Assembly: GCA_019828595.1 (NCBI GenBank) | Contig: JAHQRK010000040.1 | Coordinates: forward strand, 1 to 64,000 | Source of the DNA: Aphanomyces cochlioides | Lineage: Eukaryota > Oomycota > Saprolegniomycetes > Saprolegniales > Verrucalvaceae | Direction of reading: 5' to 3' | DNA: 64,000 nt | In this document: positions 19,932-33,801 of the stretch, piece by piece | Layout: each line of letters opens with the position of its first letter | How positions within the stretch are numbered: position 1 is the stretch's first letter | Position numbers and translations under genes: made by a program | Notes under the pieces: model-generated | Databases searched by the model: none | Seen by the model: only the letters and a program-made list of their open reading frames with translations | Told to the model about the DNA's origin: nothing

Positions 19932-22182
19932 CTCGTCCTGAAACAAAACTGAACGATATCATTTTTTTTGTTTGAACTCAATAAATACCCATTCCAGGCG
20001 ATCCAAACACATGTCAAGGCATCCTAAATTATCAAAGCGGGTCTCTTCAACAGAATAAATCATAGCTTCAGCGTGGGAAAAATAGGCTAATTCAAGAAGT
20101 GGGGCTTGAATCTTTATCAATATGTGAAATATCGTATCTTTGTCCAAGTTGTTTTCAAATATCGATGATCCAGCAGTGTCCATATTTATATCATCTGGAT
20201 AGGTAACTTCAGCTAACTTGTTGCCATCGTTGATCTTTTCGGCAGAGTCAAAGTTGTCCTCCTCGTAGAATTCTAATTAATGCTTGGCACGACACTCAAT
20301 TTATGCGACTCTCCCGCTCCTGAGATAAAAATCTATCATTTTCGGCTGCATAGTCTTGCTGCAGAAGAGTCTGAAGCTCGTGCGCAAGTAGTATACAATT
20401 CCATAAGCAGATCACTCGCTCAATGTGTCGACAGCACATGTGTTCTTTGGAAGAATAAAGTGGCAGCAAGAGCCAAGAATAAAATATGGACACCTGTGAC
20501 GGAGGCACTTCTTTCCAAAATCGTACCATCCATAAGCCATCGATAATATCTTCATCCCATCGTATGATCTTTTGATGTTTCCAAGACTTGGGTAATTGGT
20601 TGTCAAGAGCCTGAGATAAGAGTTGAAAAGCGAACATTTGAGCTCCAAGAGCTGAAACATATTTCGGATCTTGCAACGACGTTGACATTGTGCGTGTAAA
20701 GTCCAAACTTAAAAATCTTGAGACCATTCGTGGCAATAATAATTGCTGATCAATTCTGGCAAAAATGTATTTCTCCATGAATATATGGTGGCCATATGGA
20801 ATAACATCAACACTTCCAGCTGACAAAGCTAAAAGGGGCAATCCAGACAAATCAGCAAACGTATTTGAATTCAGGTTCCTCATGCAGTACTGCAAGAATG
20901 GGATACAAAGACAGCTGTGTATTGTTGAAATATGCACACGTTTGAGATAATTGCAAAGTATGCGAGGATGCAACGTTTGAGGCTTAAATAACGTGAGACA
21001 TCCATCCACGACGTTCTTGGGTAATCGAAACATGGGAAAATGTAGTTGGAATAACGAGGCAACTTGAACGTGCATTGATTGTGTCTCCATCAAATAAACT
21101 TCATGAATTTTTCGTAAAGAGAAGTCACTCCAACGAAACAGGCTGTGCGACTGTAATTTAGGGGTAAATAAGTCGCTGTACGAGAGAACCAAAAGAGTGT
21201 CTCGATTTCTTTTAGCTTGGCCAACATACATACAAAAAACTTGGTCATCATCTAAACAATTTTAAACAGTATAGTTGGCGAGTTCAAAATGCTTCATGGT
21301 TAGTAGCAAATCTACATAAGCTGCAATAACAGCATCCTCGAGTAATATTTGATTCCATATCTCCCTGGATCAACATGAGGACAAAATGCGCCGAAAATTT
21401 TCTTGAGATGATTCCAATATGTTATCCCTTTCATTGGTAAATCTAAATCGGATAAAAGCAAGAAACCACCATTTATATGCACAGGAAGTCCCGTCCATAA
21501 GTCGGCTGGAAGAGTGCAAAAAAGCTGACCATTCACTGGGGGAGCTATGTCATCGTTTTTCTTGATCACACTGGCAACACTTATGTGAGGAACTACATTT
21601 TGCATTGTCTTCGCCAATTCTAAAGTGCGTCCCATCGCAAGGTTGCTGGAAACCAACCACTTTTCAACGGCAACTGCATTGTTTGTTTCGATCTTTACAT
21701 CACAATAATTTATTGTTAAAGTCTCCTTTGGTGCCCGTCTGAAAAGAGTGGTGAATTGAAATGTTGTTTTCTTCTTCCATTCAGCATCTTGTAGAGCTTT
21801 CTTCTTTCAGCTAAAATGTTCGGAGCATCTTGCAAATGAACGTCTACGATGGTGTCGCGAGCATACTCTGATCCATACCCAAGGTTCCATAATGAAGTGC
21901 ACGATAAATATTGCGTAAAAACCACTGAAGATGGCGCAAATTTCGAAAATGAGGCTTGAAGGCTGCGAAGAAACTCTTTGTCAAAATGGGCAATTCAGGA
22001 AAATGCTCGCTTGTATATTTTCTAATGGGACATCGCAATATTGTTCCTTTGACGTTTGCACCACGGGTATATTTGGTGCAAGTGGTAGGCAACAAAATGG
22101 AAGTATTTGGTCGAAGTAAATTTGAAATTCGTTTGAATTCACTGCATAGCATACTGCCCCAACACTGTCCAGATACACACCA
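19932..22182 (-). pseudogene. Sacsin-like pseudogene, tandem copy A2
   Basis: Repeats A1 from about 17555 to 19766 with an offset of 2411-2416 bp. It includes the 311-codon stretch (21231-20296) and GTILRCPIR. It keeps the undeleted version near 19980 (reading CLDRLEWVFIEF), so it preserves sequence lost from A1. A 5-bp insertion at about 21855 is unique to A2. Frames are broken as in A1. Confidence 0.85.
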
Positions 22183-22347
22183 CTTGTGCGGCTCTTCTCG
22201 CTCATTTTTTGCTGTAAGTCCTCGACTTTTTTGTCAATAGTGAGCAAACGCTCGGCGAGGCTATCATTGTATTTGTCGGCAACTTTGCGCATGTGCCCAC
22301 GGATAGTATTGCAGCCCTCACCATCGAGTAGGAGCAACCCTTGTGAT
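22183..22347 (-). pseudogene. T5orf172-family tail remnant between sacsin copies A2 and A3
   Basis: The same 165-bp remnant and the same junction with sacsin sequence as at 19767-19931, showing that the 2.41-kb block was duplicated as a unit including this piece. Confidence 0.85.
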
Positions 22348-24593
22348 CTCGTCCTGAAACAAAACTGAACGATATCATTTTTTTTGTTTGAACTCAATAA
22401 ATACCCATTCCAGGCGATCCAAACACATGTCAAGGCATCCTAAATTATCAAAGCGGGTCTCTTCAACAGAATAAATCATAGCTTCAGCGTGGGAAAAATA
22501 GGCTAATTCAAGAAGTGGGGCTTGAATCTTTATCAATATGTGAAATATCGTATCTTTGTCCAAGTTGTTTTCAAATATCGATGATCCAGCAGTGTCCATA
22601 TTTATATCATCTGGATAGGTAACTTCAGCTAACTTGTTGCCATCGTTGATCTTTTCGGCAGAGTCAAAATTGTCCTCCTCGTAGAATTCTAATTAATGCT
22701 TGGCACGACACTCAATTTATGCGACTCTCCCGCTCCTGAGATAAAAATCTATCATTTTCGGCTGCATAGTCTTGCTGCAGAAGAGTCTGAAGCTCGTGCG
22801 CAAGTAGTATACAATTCCATAAGCAGATCACTCGCTCAATGTGTCGACAGCACATGTGTTCTTTGGAAGAATAAAGTGGCAGCAAGAGCCAAGAATAAAA
22901 TATGGACACCTGTGACGGAGGCACTTCTTTCCAAAATCGTACCATCCATAAGCCATCGATAATATCTTCATCCCATCGTATGATCTTTTGATGTTTCCAA
23001 GACTTGGGTAATTGGTTGTCAAGAGCCTGAGATAAGAGTTGAAAAGCGAACATTTGAGCTCCAAGAGCTGAAACATATTTCGGATCTTGCAACGACGTTG
23101 ACATTGTGCGTGTAAAGTCCAAACTTAAAAATCTTGAGACCATTCGTGGCAATAATAATTGCTGATCAATTCTGGCAAAAATGTATTTCTCCATGAATAT
23201 ATGGTGGCCATATGGAATAACATCAACACTTCCAGCTGACAAAGCTAAAAGGGGCAATCCAGACAAATCAGCAAACGTATTTGAATTCAGGTTCCTCATG
23301 CAGTACTGCAAGAATGGGATACAAAGACAGCTGTGTATTGTTGAAATATGCACACGTTTGAGATAATTGCAAAGTATGCGAGGATGCAACGTTTGAGGCT
23401 TAAATAACGTGAGACATCCATCCACGACGTTCTTGGGTAATCGAAACATGGGAAAATGTAGTTGGAATAACGAGGCAACTTGAACGTGCATTGATTGTGT
23501 CTCCATCAAATAAACTTCATGAATTTTTCGTAAAGAGAAGTCACTCCAACGAAACAGGCTGTGCGACTGTAATTTAGGGGTAAATAAGTCGCTGTACGAG
23601 AGAACCAAAAGAGTGTCTCGATTTCTTTTAGCTTGGCCAACATACATACAAAAAACTTGGTCATCATCTAAACAATTTTAAACAGTATAGTTGGCGAGTT
23701 CAAAATGCTTCATGGTTAGTAGCAAATCTACATAAGCTGCAATAACAGCATCCTCGAGTAATATTTGATTCCATATCTCCCTGGATCAACATGAGGACAA
23801 AATGCGCCGAAAATTTTCTTGAGATGATTCCAATATGTTATCCCTTTCATTGGTAAATCTAAATCGGATAAAAGCAAGAAACCACCATTTATATGCACAG
23901 GAAGTCCCGTCCATAAGTCGGCTGGAAGAGTGCAAAAAAGCTGACCATTCACTGGGGGAGCTATGTCATCGTTTTTCTTGATCACACTGGCAACACTTAT
24001 GTGAGGAACTACATTTTGCATTGTCTTCGCCAATTCTAAAGTGCGTCCCATCGCAAGGTTGCTGGAAACCAACCACTTTTCAACGGCAACTGCATTGTTT
24101 GTTTCGATCTTTACATCACAATAATTTATTGTTAAAGTCTCCTTTGGTGCCCGTCTGAAAAGAGTGGTGAATTGAAATGTTGGTTTCTTCTTCCATTCAG
24201 CATCTTGTAGAGCTTTCTTCTTTCAGCTAAAATGTTCGGAGCATCTTGCAAATGAACGTCTACGATGGTATCGCTACTCTGATCCATGCCCAAGGCTCCA
24301 TAATGAAGTGCACGATAAATATTGCGTAAAAACCACTGAAGATGGCGCAAATTTCGAAAATGAGGCTTGAAGGCTGCGAAGAAACTCTTTGTCAAAATGG
24401 GCAATTCAGGAAAATGCTCGCTTGTATATTTTCTAATGGGACATCGCAATATTGTTCCTTTGACGTTTGCACCACGGGTATATTTGGTGCAAGTGGTAGG
24501 CAACAAAATGGAAGTATTTGGTCGAAGTAAATTTGAAATTCGTTTGAATTCACTGCATAGCATACTGCCCCAACACTGTCCAGATACACACCA
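22348..24593 (-). pseudogene. Sacsin-like pseudogene, tandem copy A3
   Basis: Third tandem copy, with the 311-codon stretch at 23647-22712 and GTILRCPIR near 24432-24458. It lacks the A2 5-bp insertion. On its 5' side it is followed by a complete palindrome P1, like the copies at 1 and 38.8 kb. One A/G difference near 22669 distinguishes it from A1 and A2. Confidence 0.85.
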
Positions 24594-25571
24594 CTTGTGC
24601 GGCTCTTCTCGCTCATTTTTTGCTGTAAGTCCTCGACTTTTTTGTCAATAGTGAGCAAACGCTCGGCGAGGCTATCATTGTATTTGTCGGCAACTTTGCG
24701 CATGTGCCCACGGATAGTATTGCAGCCCTCACCATCGAGTAGGAGCAACTCTTGTGATTTGCCAGACTTGTACCGCAATTCATCGGTAATCATACCGTTG
24801 AATTCCGTCTCGGCTTTGCTGAGCACATCAGCGGGCACCAGCACAAGCGTATCGAGCTCGCATTTGTCTCCAAAGGTGGACGCATGATCGTAAAAACGCT
24901 CCTTCATGTTGCTAGTGTGGCCAAACATAATCACTCGCTTGCTGTCTTTGTGCTGGCCTGTGTCGACGAGGTAGAAGCATGCGATATTGTTCGGTACAAC
25001 CTTCCAGAATGCTTTGACGAATCGCTTGTCGACCCGGCACAGTTTTTTACCATGCATGCGCTGCATTCGACGCAGTCGCGGGTCGCGGACGCGTTTAGGT
25101 TGTGGATATACAGCCAAGTGATTGCGCAAAGCGTTCTGGAAGGTTGTACCGAACAATATCGCATGCCTCTACCTCGTCGACACAGGCCAGCACAAAGACA
25201 GCAAGCGAGTAGTTAAGTTTGGCCACGCTAGCAACATGAAGGAGCGTTTTTACGATCATGTGTCCACCTTTGGAGACAAATGCGAGCTCGATACGCTTGT
25301 GCTGGTGCCCGCTGATGTGCTCAGCAAAGCCGAGACGGAATTCAACGGTATGATTACCGATGAATTGCGGTACAAGTCTGGCAAATCACAAGAGTTGCTC
25401 CTACTCGATGGTGAGGGCTGCAATACTATCCGTGGGCACATGCGCAAAGTTGCCGACAAATACAATGATAGCCTCGCCGAGCATTTGCTCACTATTGACA
25501 AAAAAGTCGAGGACTTACAGCAAAAAATGAGCGAGAAGAGCCACAAGGATAAGCCGCGCATTGCGGATCTC
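24594..25571. repeat. Palindrome P1, copy b (T5orf172-type gene arms)
   Basis: Second copy of the 1697-2673 palindrome: left arm about 24594-25016, right arm about 25127-25549, same 110-bp spacer. The right arm keeps six A residues near 25526, so its T5orf172-type frame stays open for 163 codons (25122-25613) and continues MSEKSHKDKPRIADL before crossing into antisense dynein. It again separates sacsin (left) from dynein (right). Confidence 0.92.
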
Positions 25572-28500
25572 GGGTTCATCGTCACAAAAATACCAACATC
25601 TGAATGCAGTTGAACTGATTTCCCCAGTAATTCAATGAAATTTGCTTGATTTGTTTGCTTTTTCGACGATAAGCCTGCTTGAATCGTCAGAATTTGCTGA
25701 GACACTGCCGACAACACGCGTTCTTCTAAACGATTGAATTCATCGAAGCACCCCCAAGCGCCGACTTGACATAAACCAACAAATATGCGACCCATAGCTT
25801 GAAAATCGAAGTTTTCGTCACAATTAAAGACCAACACAAAACGACCCAGTTGCATACCAAGTGCTTTAACACTCTCAGTTTTACCAGTGCCGGCTGGCCC
25901 AAACGGATTACCTCCCATACCAAAATCGAGTGCTTGAGTTAGAGTCAAGTAGCAGCGCTCAGTGAGAGGAGTATGCACGAGGCGTTCCCCAACACCTAAA
26001 TATTCAAAACCATATGAAAAGCTAGCGTTTGCAACACAGATACGTAGTTTCTTCAACGGATCGTCTTCTTCGGGGAACATATAATGCCTCATGTGATACA
26101 ACCATTGAAAATCATCAGGTCCAGCGAGTATCAGCTTATTCAAGCGGCGGCTCACATCCCGCTGATGCACCAACTCAGTGATCAGCTGCTCGTACTTTTT
26201 ACGAGTTTCTTGAGGTAAATCATACAGCACTTTTTCACTCAACACTTGTAAGACGCCTTCAACATGAGCCGAGACATCAGAGAAGTCGTTCGATCTGGAT
26301 TTCAACACTTTTTCCATTTTTGATGTCCATTGAATTTGGGTAGCAAGGAGAATAATCTGCGCAGGATACATACTGATCCAATCCAAATAGTTTGTACTCT
26401 CACTCTTTACCACCGCAACTTCTAACATTGACGCTAAGGTCATTCGCATTTGAGTTTCAACGTGGGCTAACCACACATTGATACGTGCATCTTCTTGTGG
26501 GTTAACAGCTTGTTTTAACCGAACGATTTCGCCCTCTTTTGACACCAGTCCCGTGATGGCACCATTATCTGCAATTTCAAATGCAGCAACCCCTGCAAAC
26601 ATTTTGTTCAAATGGCGCTGAATTTGCCTTGGTTCCTTGCTATTACCAATCATTTCGAGCAAATCTTCATCACCCACGAAATAGAATCGTGGGAAAGCAG
26701 CTCGTTGACGCTCCAAGTATTCACCCAAGGCTCGCTGAATACTGCCCATCATGTCCTGTTGACGTTCCAATGATTGATAGAGGTTTGGAATGTTGACAAC
26801 TTCAAGAATCAAGGGCTTATGGCTCACACGTTTCATCGTAGAGACAAACTCGTTATCAACACTTTGGAAACGTGCGTATTCTTTTGGCAATTGTTGTTTG
26901 ATGTCAGCAGATCCAAAGAAAATGCCTTCCAAGTACACCCATCGGCGCTGTACATCAATCCAAAAGTCAAAGATAGATTGAACCCTGGTCAGTCGCTCCT
27001 CCCAACTTTCGGCTTGTTCAGCAAAAACACGATAATATGGGCTCTGCTTCATACTTTGCAAGCTATTCAAATGTTCTTCCACCTTCGAAAACATGTCATC
27101 CCATCCCTTGATAATTCGACATCGATTTTGATAATTCACCAAATCTAACGAGAACTGGGTCCAGTGCTCTGAAACCTGTCGAAGAAATTCGTCTAATGCC
27201 ATTTCGCCTTGGGCTGTGCGTATAATATCTTTCAGTGAGCTGTCATGCATCGTCAATTTGGCCTCCCATAAATTTCTTAAGCTGAGTTCAGTAAATGACG
27301 AAGTAATGTTCAGCAGCTTCAGAATTTGTTTCCAATGCCTTTCACGGATGGCGTCTGACTTCAGATCCGACAAAAGAGAATTGATTGCTTTGTATGATTG
27401 AAGTGTTTGGACAAAGTAGTCGAATGCTTCGTATTGTTGCATTCTAGCTATGGGAATGTTTTTAAATTGTCCAACAGCTCGTCCAGTTGTTTTCTTAGTT
27501 TGCGAGGTTGGATAGCACTCCAAAGGGTGTCCTTCAGATCATCGATTTGGTTCCATACAGAAGATAAGCCCTCCCACACTTCTCGTAGGCCATTCAATTC
27601 TTCAATGGTTCGTTCGAGTGTATCAAAATCGCTATCCTCATTACGAGAAATCAAGTTCAGTGCTTTTCTTGCCGCTTCCATTTTTTTTGTATCTTGAGCC
27701 AGCAAATTTAATTTCGTGTCAAAAATGATAATGCTTTCTAAAGCAGCCTTCGGTGATATTCCACCTTGCAGTGGTTTTGAGGCATCCCACTCAGCAATAG
27801 TAGGTTGAATTTTCTTCACTAAAATACTGTGTTCGTCGATAATCTTTGCTTGCAATTGTGGCAATTGACTCTCCGTGGCATCTGTTTTGCGTTGTAGTAA
27901 TTGAAGGAATGCTTCCCATTCGCCTTCAACGTTTGCCAGTTCTGGCCACGTAGGAGGGAATTTAAATCGCTGTCTTTTCAAAACTTTTTCTCCATTCATA
28001 AATGCTCTAATTGAGTGCGTTTAGTTGATACATTTTCATAAAATGCAGTGATTTGAGAGCTGAGCATTTCGCCAAAATGTGATAAGAACACGCTATGCCA
28101 AGCATCATATTTTACGTTCACTTGTGCTTGTACTTGTTGGAAATTCACAACAATAGGGCCGAAGCGTTTGGTGCTGGAAATAGTATCAAATTTGGAACGT
28201 TCATCTTTAATTTCCACAAGCAATTGCTGCCATTGAATAATGTCGTCGCCAATCTTACTGATTACTCGCTGAGCTTCCATGTCCCACAAAGCTTGATACT
28301 GCAACCAGGTCAGAACATACTGTTCCAAGGCGTACAAATTATTGAACAAGACATCGTAGGCTTTCAATAACAACCCAGCAGGTAGCATTTGAAGAACCTC
28401 TTGGAAGCAATTTTCCTTTCGCCTTTGGCGGCGACGAACAGGAGATGGTACATTACTTACTGGTTTGAAAGCATCGTAAGTTGCACTATTAATCTTCTCC

Positions 28501-31360
28501 AAATTGCAAACCGCTGCAACCATACGTTCCAATTCAGCCAACCATTGCGATCTGGCCTGTTCTACAGACGGCTCCAAGACCAGGACTTGGCTTTTTAGTA
28601 AAACTTGGTGCGTTCTAACACCCAAAACATTATCCTCAGATGAGAAAGCATGGACCCATTTGTTCAAGCTGCGCTCCAATCTTGCCGTTAAAACTTCAGC
28701 AATTGTATGATTCAGTTGCTTCACAAACACATGTAAATTGGAATAGCCAGCCAAGTTCAGCTCATCCACAACTTTTTGGATTTCTTCCAATGCAGACTGA
28801 AATTGAGACTCATCGCGAGTAGCCTGGCGCATGTTTTCAACTTGTTGTTCAATGTCATTTTGCTTCTTCCACAAATCTTCGACTTTGTCACTCAAGGTTT
28901 CGACCTTGTTCGCCAAATCTAACGCATATTCTCCCAAATGGTCAGAGTGCCAGCGAATTTCGTTGTCTTTGGTAAAGGTTTTTGCAATTGCTGTGCGGAC
29001 TTCGCGCACAAAAGAGGCACTTAAAGTTTCAAAAGAAGGCCTGATACGTTTGCAAACACTCGTGTAGGTTTTTAAACTGGCATCCAGTGACATAGCATGT
29101 GGATACTTTTCCTTTGCATCTTCCGCGATCATTTTCAGCGTAAAGGGGACGCGGTAACCGAGCCATTCCAAGTTACGTACTTCTTTAAATAGCGTGACGA
29201 TTTGGTGGTTAAAAGCAACGCTCAGCTCTCGCTCTAATCCGTCTTCATTGTCAGGCGATGCCTTGGACAAAATATTCAAAATAATATTTCGGACGTCGAA
29301 AGTTGGAACAGAGACTAGTTCGTTCACCCAATGATCGAAAATTAATTGAGCATCCAACTTGCTCAAAAAGGCATCAGAGACTTGCTTCAGAGCTTTTCCT
29401 TCGACATGTTGCTCCCATCCTTTCCCGAGCACACTTTCTACACGGGAAAGCAACATATGGAGCTTGCGCTCGATTTGTTTCGACCACATAACGGCGCCTG
29501 CAATTGGAGGAATGTCGCGGAGCTTACTCATTCGAGACGCTTCGGAATAGTTATAATGAGCTCGAAACTTAGCTTGCAGCTCCGTGACATCTTCTTTCAC
29601 ATTTTCAATCAGTCTCATTTGAAATTGCTGGACGGCCGTTCGAATACGAGGTCGGAAGAATAGGGGGTTGTACTTCGAGAAAACCCGAAACATTTCATCG
29701 GCTGTGGACGTATTATTCAATCGGGTGGTCAGGCTTGTAATGATACTGCCTTCAACTCTATCAATGCACAGCTCGTAAGTTTTTCTTGCTTGTTTCCATG
29801 TCTCAGTGCCATCCACAGAGACGTCAAATACATCCAAGACAGAGAACTGCATAAATGCAGCGTTGATGTCCGACAACATGTCCTCCGAGGACGATCCTTC
29901 AGTCTTCGACAAAACTCGTTGGATAACTAAGCGTAAACGCTCATGTTGTTCTCGGAATTCATGCAATTCCTTCATTCGTTCCTCAATAGCTAAATGGTCC
30001 AGTTGCATTTCGGCCAAAGATGATACTTTGTACTAGAGGTACCCCGCCGCTTACTCAAGTCTTTGACCAACTCGTGGAATGCATGGTGTTGGCGATGCCA
30101 TGTCAGTAATAATTCATGACATTGCTTAGCAATTTCACCGAATTGCTCGTATGATATTTGGATAAGGTTGTACGTGCGCAAAACAGTTGTCACTTGCATG
30201 GCCAAATCACTTGAAATCAACTCAACCAGCGAAAGCACGCGTGATAATTTGTATTCGTCAGCCAGGCGTACTTTTTTCAGTTGAGTAAAGACTGAATTCA
30301 AGCCTTGAGTTATTTGTGGAATGTCCGTCGCCGACAAAATTGCATTCATGCTGAAGTCTTTCATCAAATTCATGACGCTTGTCACAGTTTTTAGAGCATT
30401 GCCCAATCCGTGGTCTGCAGCAAAAGTGACTGTGACGAGATATCGCTTCGCTTGCTTTAAGATTGCGAGAGTAATCTCAACCTCGGGAGACGTTAATTTT
30501 GACTGAGTGACGAGCAGTGCCCTGTGCAAATCACTCCAAAAGTTGATTTCTTGTGTAGCAGATCCACTAATAGGTTCGTTGACCAAGGATGTTACTTTTT
30601 GAATTTCTTTGATCCAGCCATTCACACCGGCTTGAATATCGTTGAGAAAAGCAGTGTCGTTTAATCGTTCAGCAAAGCCAAGAGCATCGACGTCAATACT
30701 TCCGGTTTGCTTCGTGCTTCGCCAAGCATCAGCCGCTTGTTGAATATCGGGATGAATCTTCAAATCAACTTCTGGGATTTCGATATTGTTTTGGAATTGC
30801 ACCATTGCAACCTCCAATTCCTTCAGTCGTTTGCGTATAAGGGGCATGCGCTTGTTGTGCATTGGGCCACCATCCTCCTCTTGTCCCTCTTGCGCTTGAA
30901 GCAATGGTGTGAACGAATGTTGCACAAACGTCACAAGTGTTCCAATATCTTCCGTGCCTAGCGTGACTAGTTGCAACTGGGAATTCAATGGAGCGCCTTG
31001 ACTGAGCTTTTCGCGTGTTTTGAGTGTCTTGATGAGGCAGAAGGTCGGTACTTTCTGTCGCTTGGCTTTAGGTTTTTCTTTTTCGCCACTTTCGAGGGAA
31101 AGCTTAACCCCATTGCCACTGTCTCTACGGAGTACGCGCAAGACTCGCAATTGTGGCTCTTGAATGAACTGACGAAGAATGTCGACATCAAGCCCCAATG
31201 CTTCTGCTTCAACAGAGTAAAACGTTCCGTCGTCGCTTGACAACCGAGTCGACTTGCCAATCTGAAGGAAGGAGCAGCTGATGTCTAGAACTAGTTGGGC
31301 CAGAGAAGAGACTTCCATCTCCTTTTCTGCCGCCACGTTTCCTCCATTGGCTTCATCCAT
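25572..31360 (-). pseudogene. DYNC1H1: Cytoplasmic dynein heavy chain 5' pseudogene, unit 2
   Basis: Near-identical to the unit 1 copy (+22899), with the same 100-bp deletion, 2-bp insertion and 4-bp deletion. It keeps the five-C run near 25752 lost in unit 1, so the stretch from the 2-bp insertion to AAA1 (GAWGCFDEFNRLEE) is open, then runs on into antisense of the P1 arm. That run-on produces a 755-codon open frame (27523-25256) whose last ~100 residues are not dynein and carry no meaning. Confidence 0.95.
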
Positions 31361-31544
31361 CTTGACGGGTAGTTTTTGTCTGGCGACTTTCAACCCCCCA
31401 CGAGACAATGTGGGAATGCTCACAGATCGCTGGGAGATGCCACACCTTCTTTGGATGTACACCTTTTTACCTTGAAGTTGACGGGATCGGAAGTTCAACA
31501 CAATTTATCCGGAATATAGCGTCATCCGGATATGCCAAAATTAA

Positions 31545-31917
31545 TGGCGGGTCTGGATGCCACCAAAAATGGCATAAAAATGCCAAAAAATGCCATAATT
31601 CGAAATATGCTATAATTTTCAATTTTGACTGTCTGGATGCCACCTTTTCAAAGAATTTTTTGTCACAATTTTCTGGAGTTTTGGCCAAATTATGCCATAA
31701 AAAAATGGACCGAATTGGTCTATTTTTTTATGACATATTTTCGTCATGAACGCATTGATCGAGTCAAGCTTGAGATTCAGCTTGCCATCTCTACAAAAAT
31801 ACACGCACACACTATATATTATCACTGTTGCATGTTCTAACACTCTAAGAAGCGACAGTGATCGAGCCTTGCTCATCTCTGGCTCATTTCAAAGTTTCCG
31901 GTTATCCAGACCAGCCC
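31545..31917. mobile_element. MITE-like element with TAA target duplication (unit 2)
   Basis: Identical in position and structure to 8646-9018 (+22899), with the same inverted ends and TAA flanks. It was carried along by the segmental duplication, not by independent insertion. Confidence 0.72.
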
Positions 31918-31992
31918 TAAGATTTGATCAATTATCAATTTTCCAAAACGCATTCGGTTTCCCTCAGCTTACTTCGGTTACGCTCATCAACT

Positions 31993-32024
31993 GCTGTGTC
32001 GGGAAGCGACATCGATGGCGTCGC
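31993..32024 (+). pseudogene. CCDC146: CCDC146 start-proximal stub (unit 2)
   Basis: Same 32-bp remnant (AVSGSDIDGVA) without a start codon, marking the outer end of the inverted dynein block in unit 2. Confidence 0.85.
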
Positions 32025-33289
32025 TCAACTGAGTATATCCCAACCAAAAATATTGGACTTGGTGCAAAACTCTTGGAGATAAACAAGTTCATGTTTTGAC
32101 CTCAATTATTGAATTGGCCTCAAAATGGTATTTTGGGCTTATCATATTTATTGTAATATTTTCGGTTGCCAGACGGGTCGAAAAATGAGAAATTTTTTGG
32201 CACTTTCCATTTGCAAGATAGACGTTGATGCGGCTCTCGTGTGGACGATGATAATAACGCGTTTCCTGATGTAGATGAAGTGATTAGCCAGCGACTCTTG
32301 ACGCGCACGACAATTGTTGGCAAGTCTATGATGAAGCGGTCGGTTGATTGTCTTTTTTCGTTCTTGGACACTTGGACCGGTACAACGACGAGTTTGTCGG
32401 AAGTGCCCTAAAGAGACCCAAGCAGACCTTGAGCAGAAAACGAGCCCAGGATGAGATGGATACGTTCTTGTGGGAGTTGGAAATGCTTCAAGTGGATGCG
32501 CGACGGACAGAACTGCTTGTTTTCATGTGCGAGAGAGGACTTGAAGCATATGAAGCTTTACTCAAGTTGCCAATGAAAAAGATTATTCGCCAGTACAAGG
32601 AAGAATACGAAGTCGCAGCGCGTGCCATCAACCAGTTTGCATCGCCAAAGAAGAGTGCCGATGTGGCTGAAGGGCTGGAAAATCAATAACGTGCATCGAC
32701 CGAGGCATTGCAAGCCATTACCGACCGTGTGAGCTCAAATCCAAAGAATTGGCGCTACTCATGCGTGCTATTCGCGATCTTCAAAGTAACTATCGAGATT
32801 ATGAAGATGACGTTGTTGTCGCTGACGATGAAGAAGCACATGTCAAGAACGACGAAGAGGACGACTACGAAAGCAAGCATACCGAAGAACCTGTTGCCAC
32901 TGTCGCCGACCACACACCCGATCAAGAGGAGGAACCAGTAGATAACTAATATTACTCGTCTGCAACTTTGCACACATCTTCATACTCAACTTTGTCGAGT
33001 GTCCGCCCTCTATTCCGAGATCAAAGTCGGATGGACGGTTGCAACTTACTTCTTTGGACCAGACGTGAAGAGTACCGATACGCTGAACGATTCTTCGTCA
33101 ATCGAGAGAAGTGTTGCGAGAGCACCTCGTCCAATGCCATTTACAACGCGCACTGACTTGCCAACCAGCGGAATCGATCATCCTATTCCACAAACCATGA
33201 GCAAGTCATTTCTCAATTCCACCATTAACCTGGCCAACACGCAATTCGTCGCCTGAGTCCAACATGCGCACTTGAGCACCAAATGCGTC
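32025..33289 (+). other. Unidentified segment, unit 2 copy
   Basis: Copy of 9126-10390 with the same broken helix-rich frame (32348-32689), acidic tail (to 32949) and third open stretch (32999-33256). No difference that repairs the frames was seen. Function unknown. Confidence 0.4.
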
Positions 33290-33327
33290 GACCACCCTCA
33301 AGACTTGGTCAGGTCTTGAGGGTGGTC
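33290..33327. repeat. Fold-back hairpin at KIN17 end (unit 2)
   Basis: Exact copy of the 15-bp perfect stem and 8-nt loop at 10391-10428. Confidence 0.85.
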
Positions 33328-33801
33328 TTTTCATTGTAGTACTCTCCGTCGCCCATGCTCTTATCCATCACTTTGACAATAATACCTTGGTGGATCCAGT
33401 TTTCCTTGCGATTTGATCGGTCTTCTTCCTCATCAAGTCGTTGTCGCTTGCGCTGTTTTCAGCCATGATAGCATCCACAGCACTGCGCTTTCCACCTGTC
33501 TTTGCTTCATTTTCTCCTGGAGTTAGCGTCGAATCATCGTCAGCGCTAAATCGGCTTCTTTGACACTTCAGGGGCTTTCGACTTGGGCTCAAGACTTTTG
33601 ATGTGCGTCTCCAGACGTGTGTGCTTTGAATCCATTCTCATCGCGGCACTGCTTGTTGCATACTTGACAATACCATCGTAGTTTTTGAAGCCCTTTCGAC
33701 TAGACATACAATCAGCGGCCTTTCATTCAATACAACGAGATAATTTATACCTTTTGCCGATTTGCAACAGCTTTTGCCGTCATAAAGTCATGCTTCGGCC
33801 T
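33305..33801 (-). pseudogene. KIN: KIN17 pseudogene, unit 2
   Basis: Copy of 10406-10902: same AGG in place of the start codon, same 51-nt intron (33700-33750), zinc finger, missing middle domain and C-terminal WIHQGIIVKVMDKSMG motif. Confidence 0.88.

Noticed and set aside
15950..24593. CRISPR or satellite array
   Set aside because: The repeats are 2.4 kb and 18 kb gene-derived blocks without short repeats and unique spacers.
25256..25570. C-terminal ~100 residues of the 755-codon minus-strand frame (dynein copy 2) as a novel dynein fusion domain
   Set aside because: They are the antisense reading of the P1 right arm; the sense strand encodes the T5orf172-type domain, and dynein ends at GIFVTMNP.
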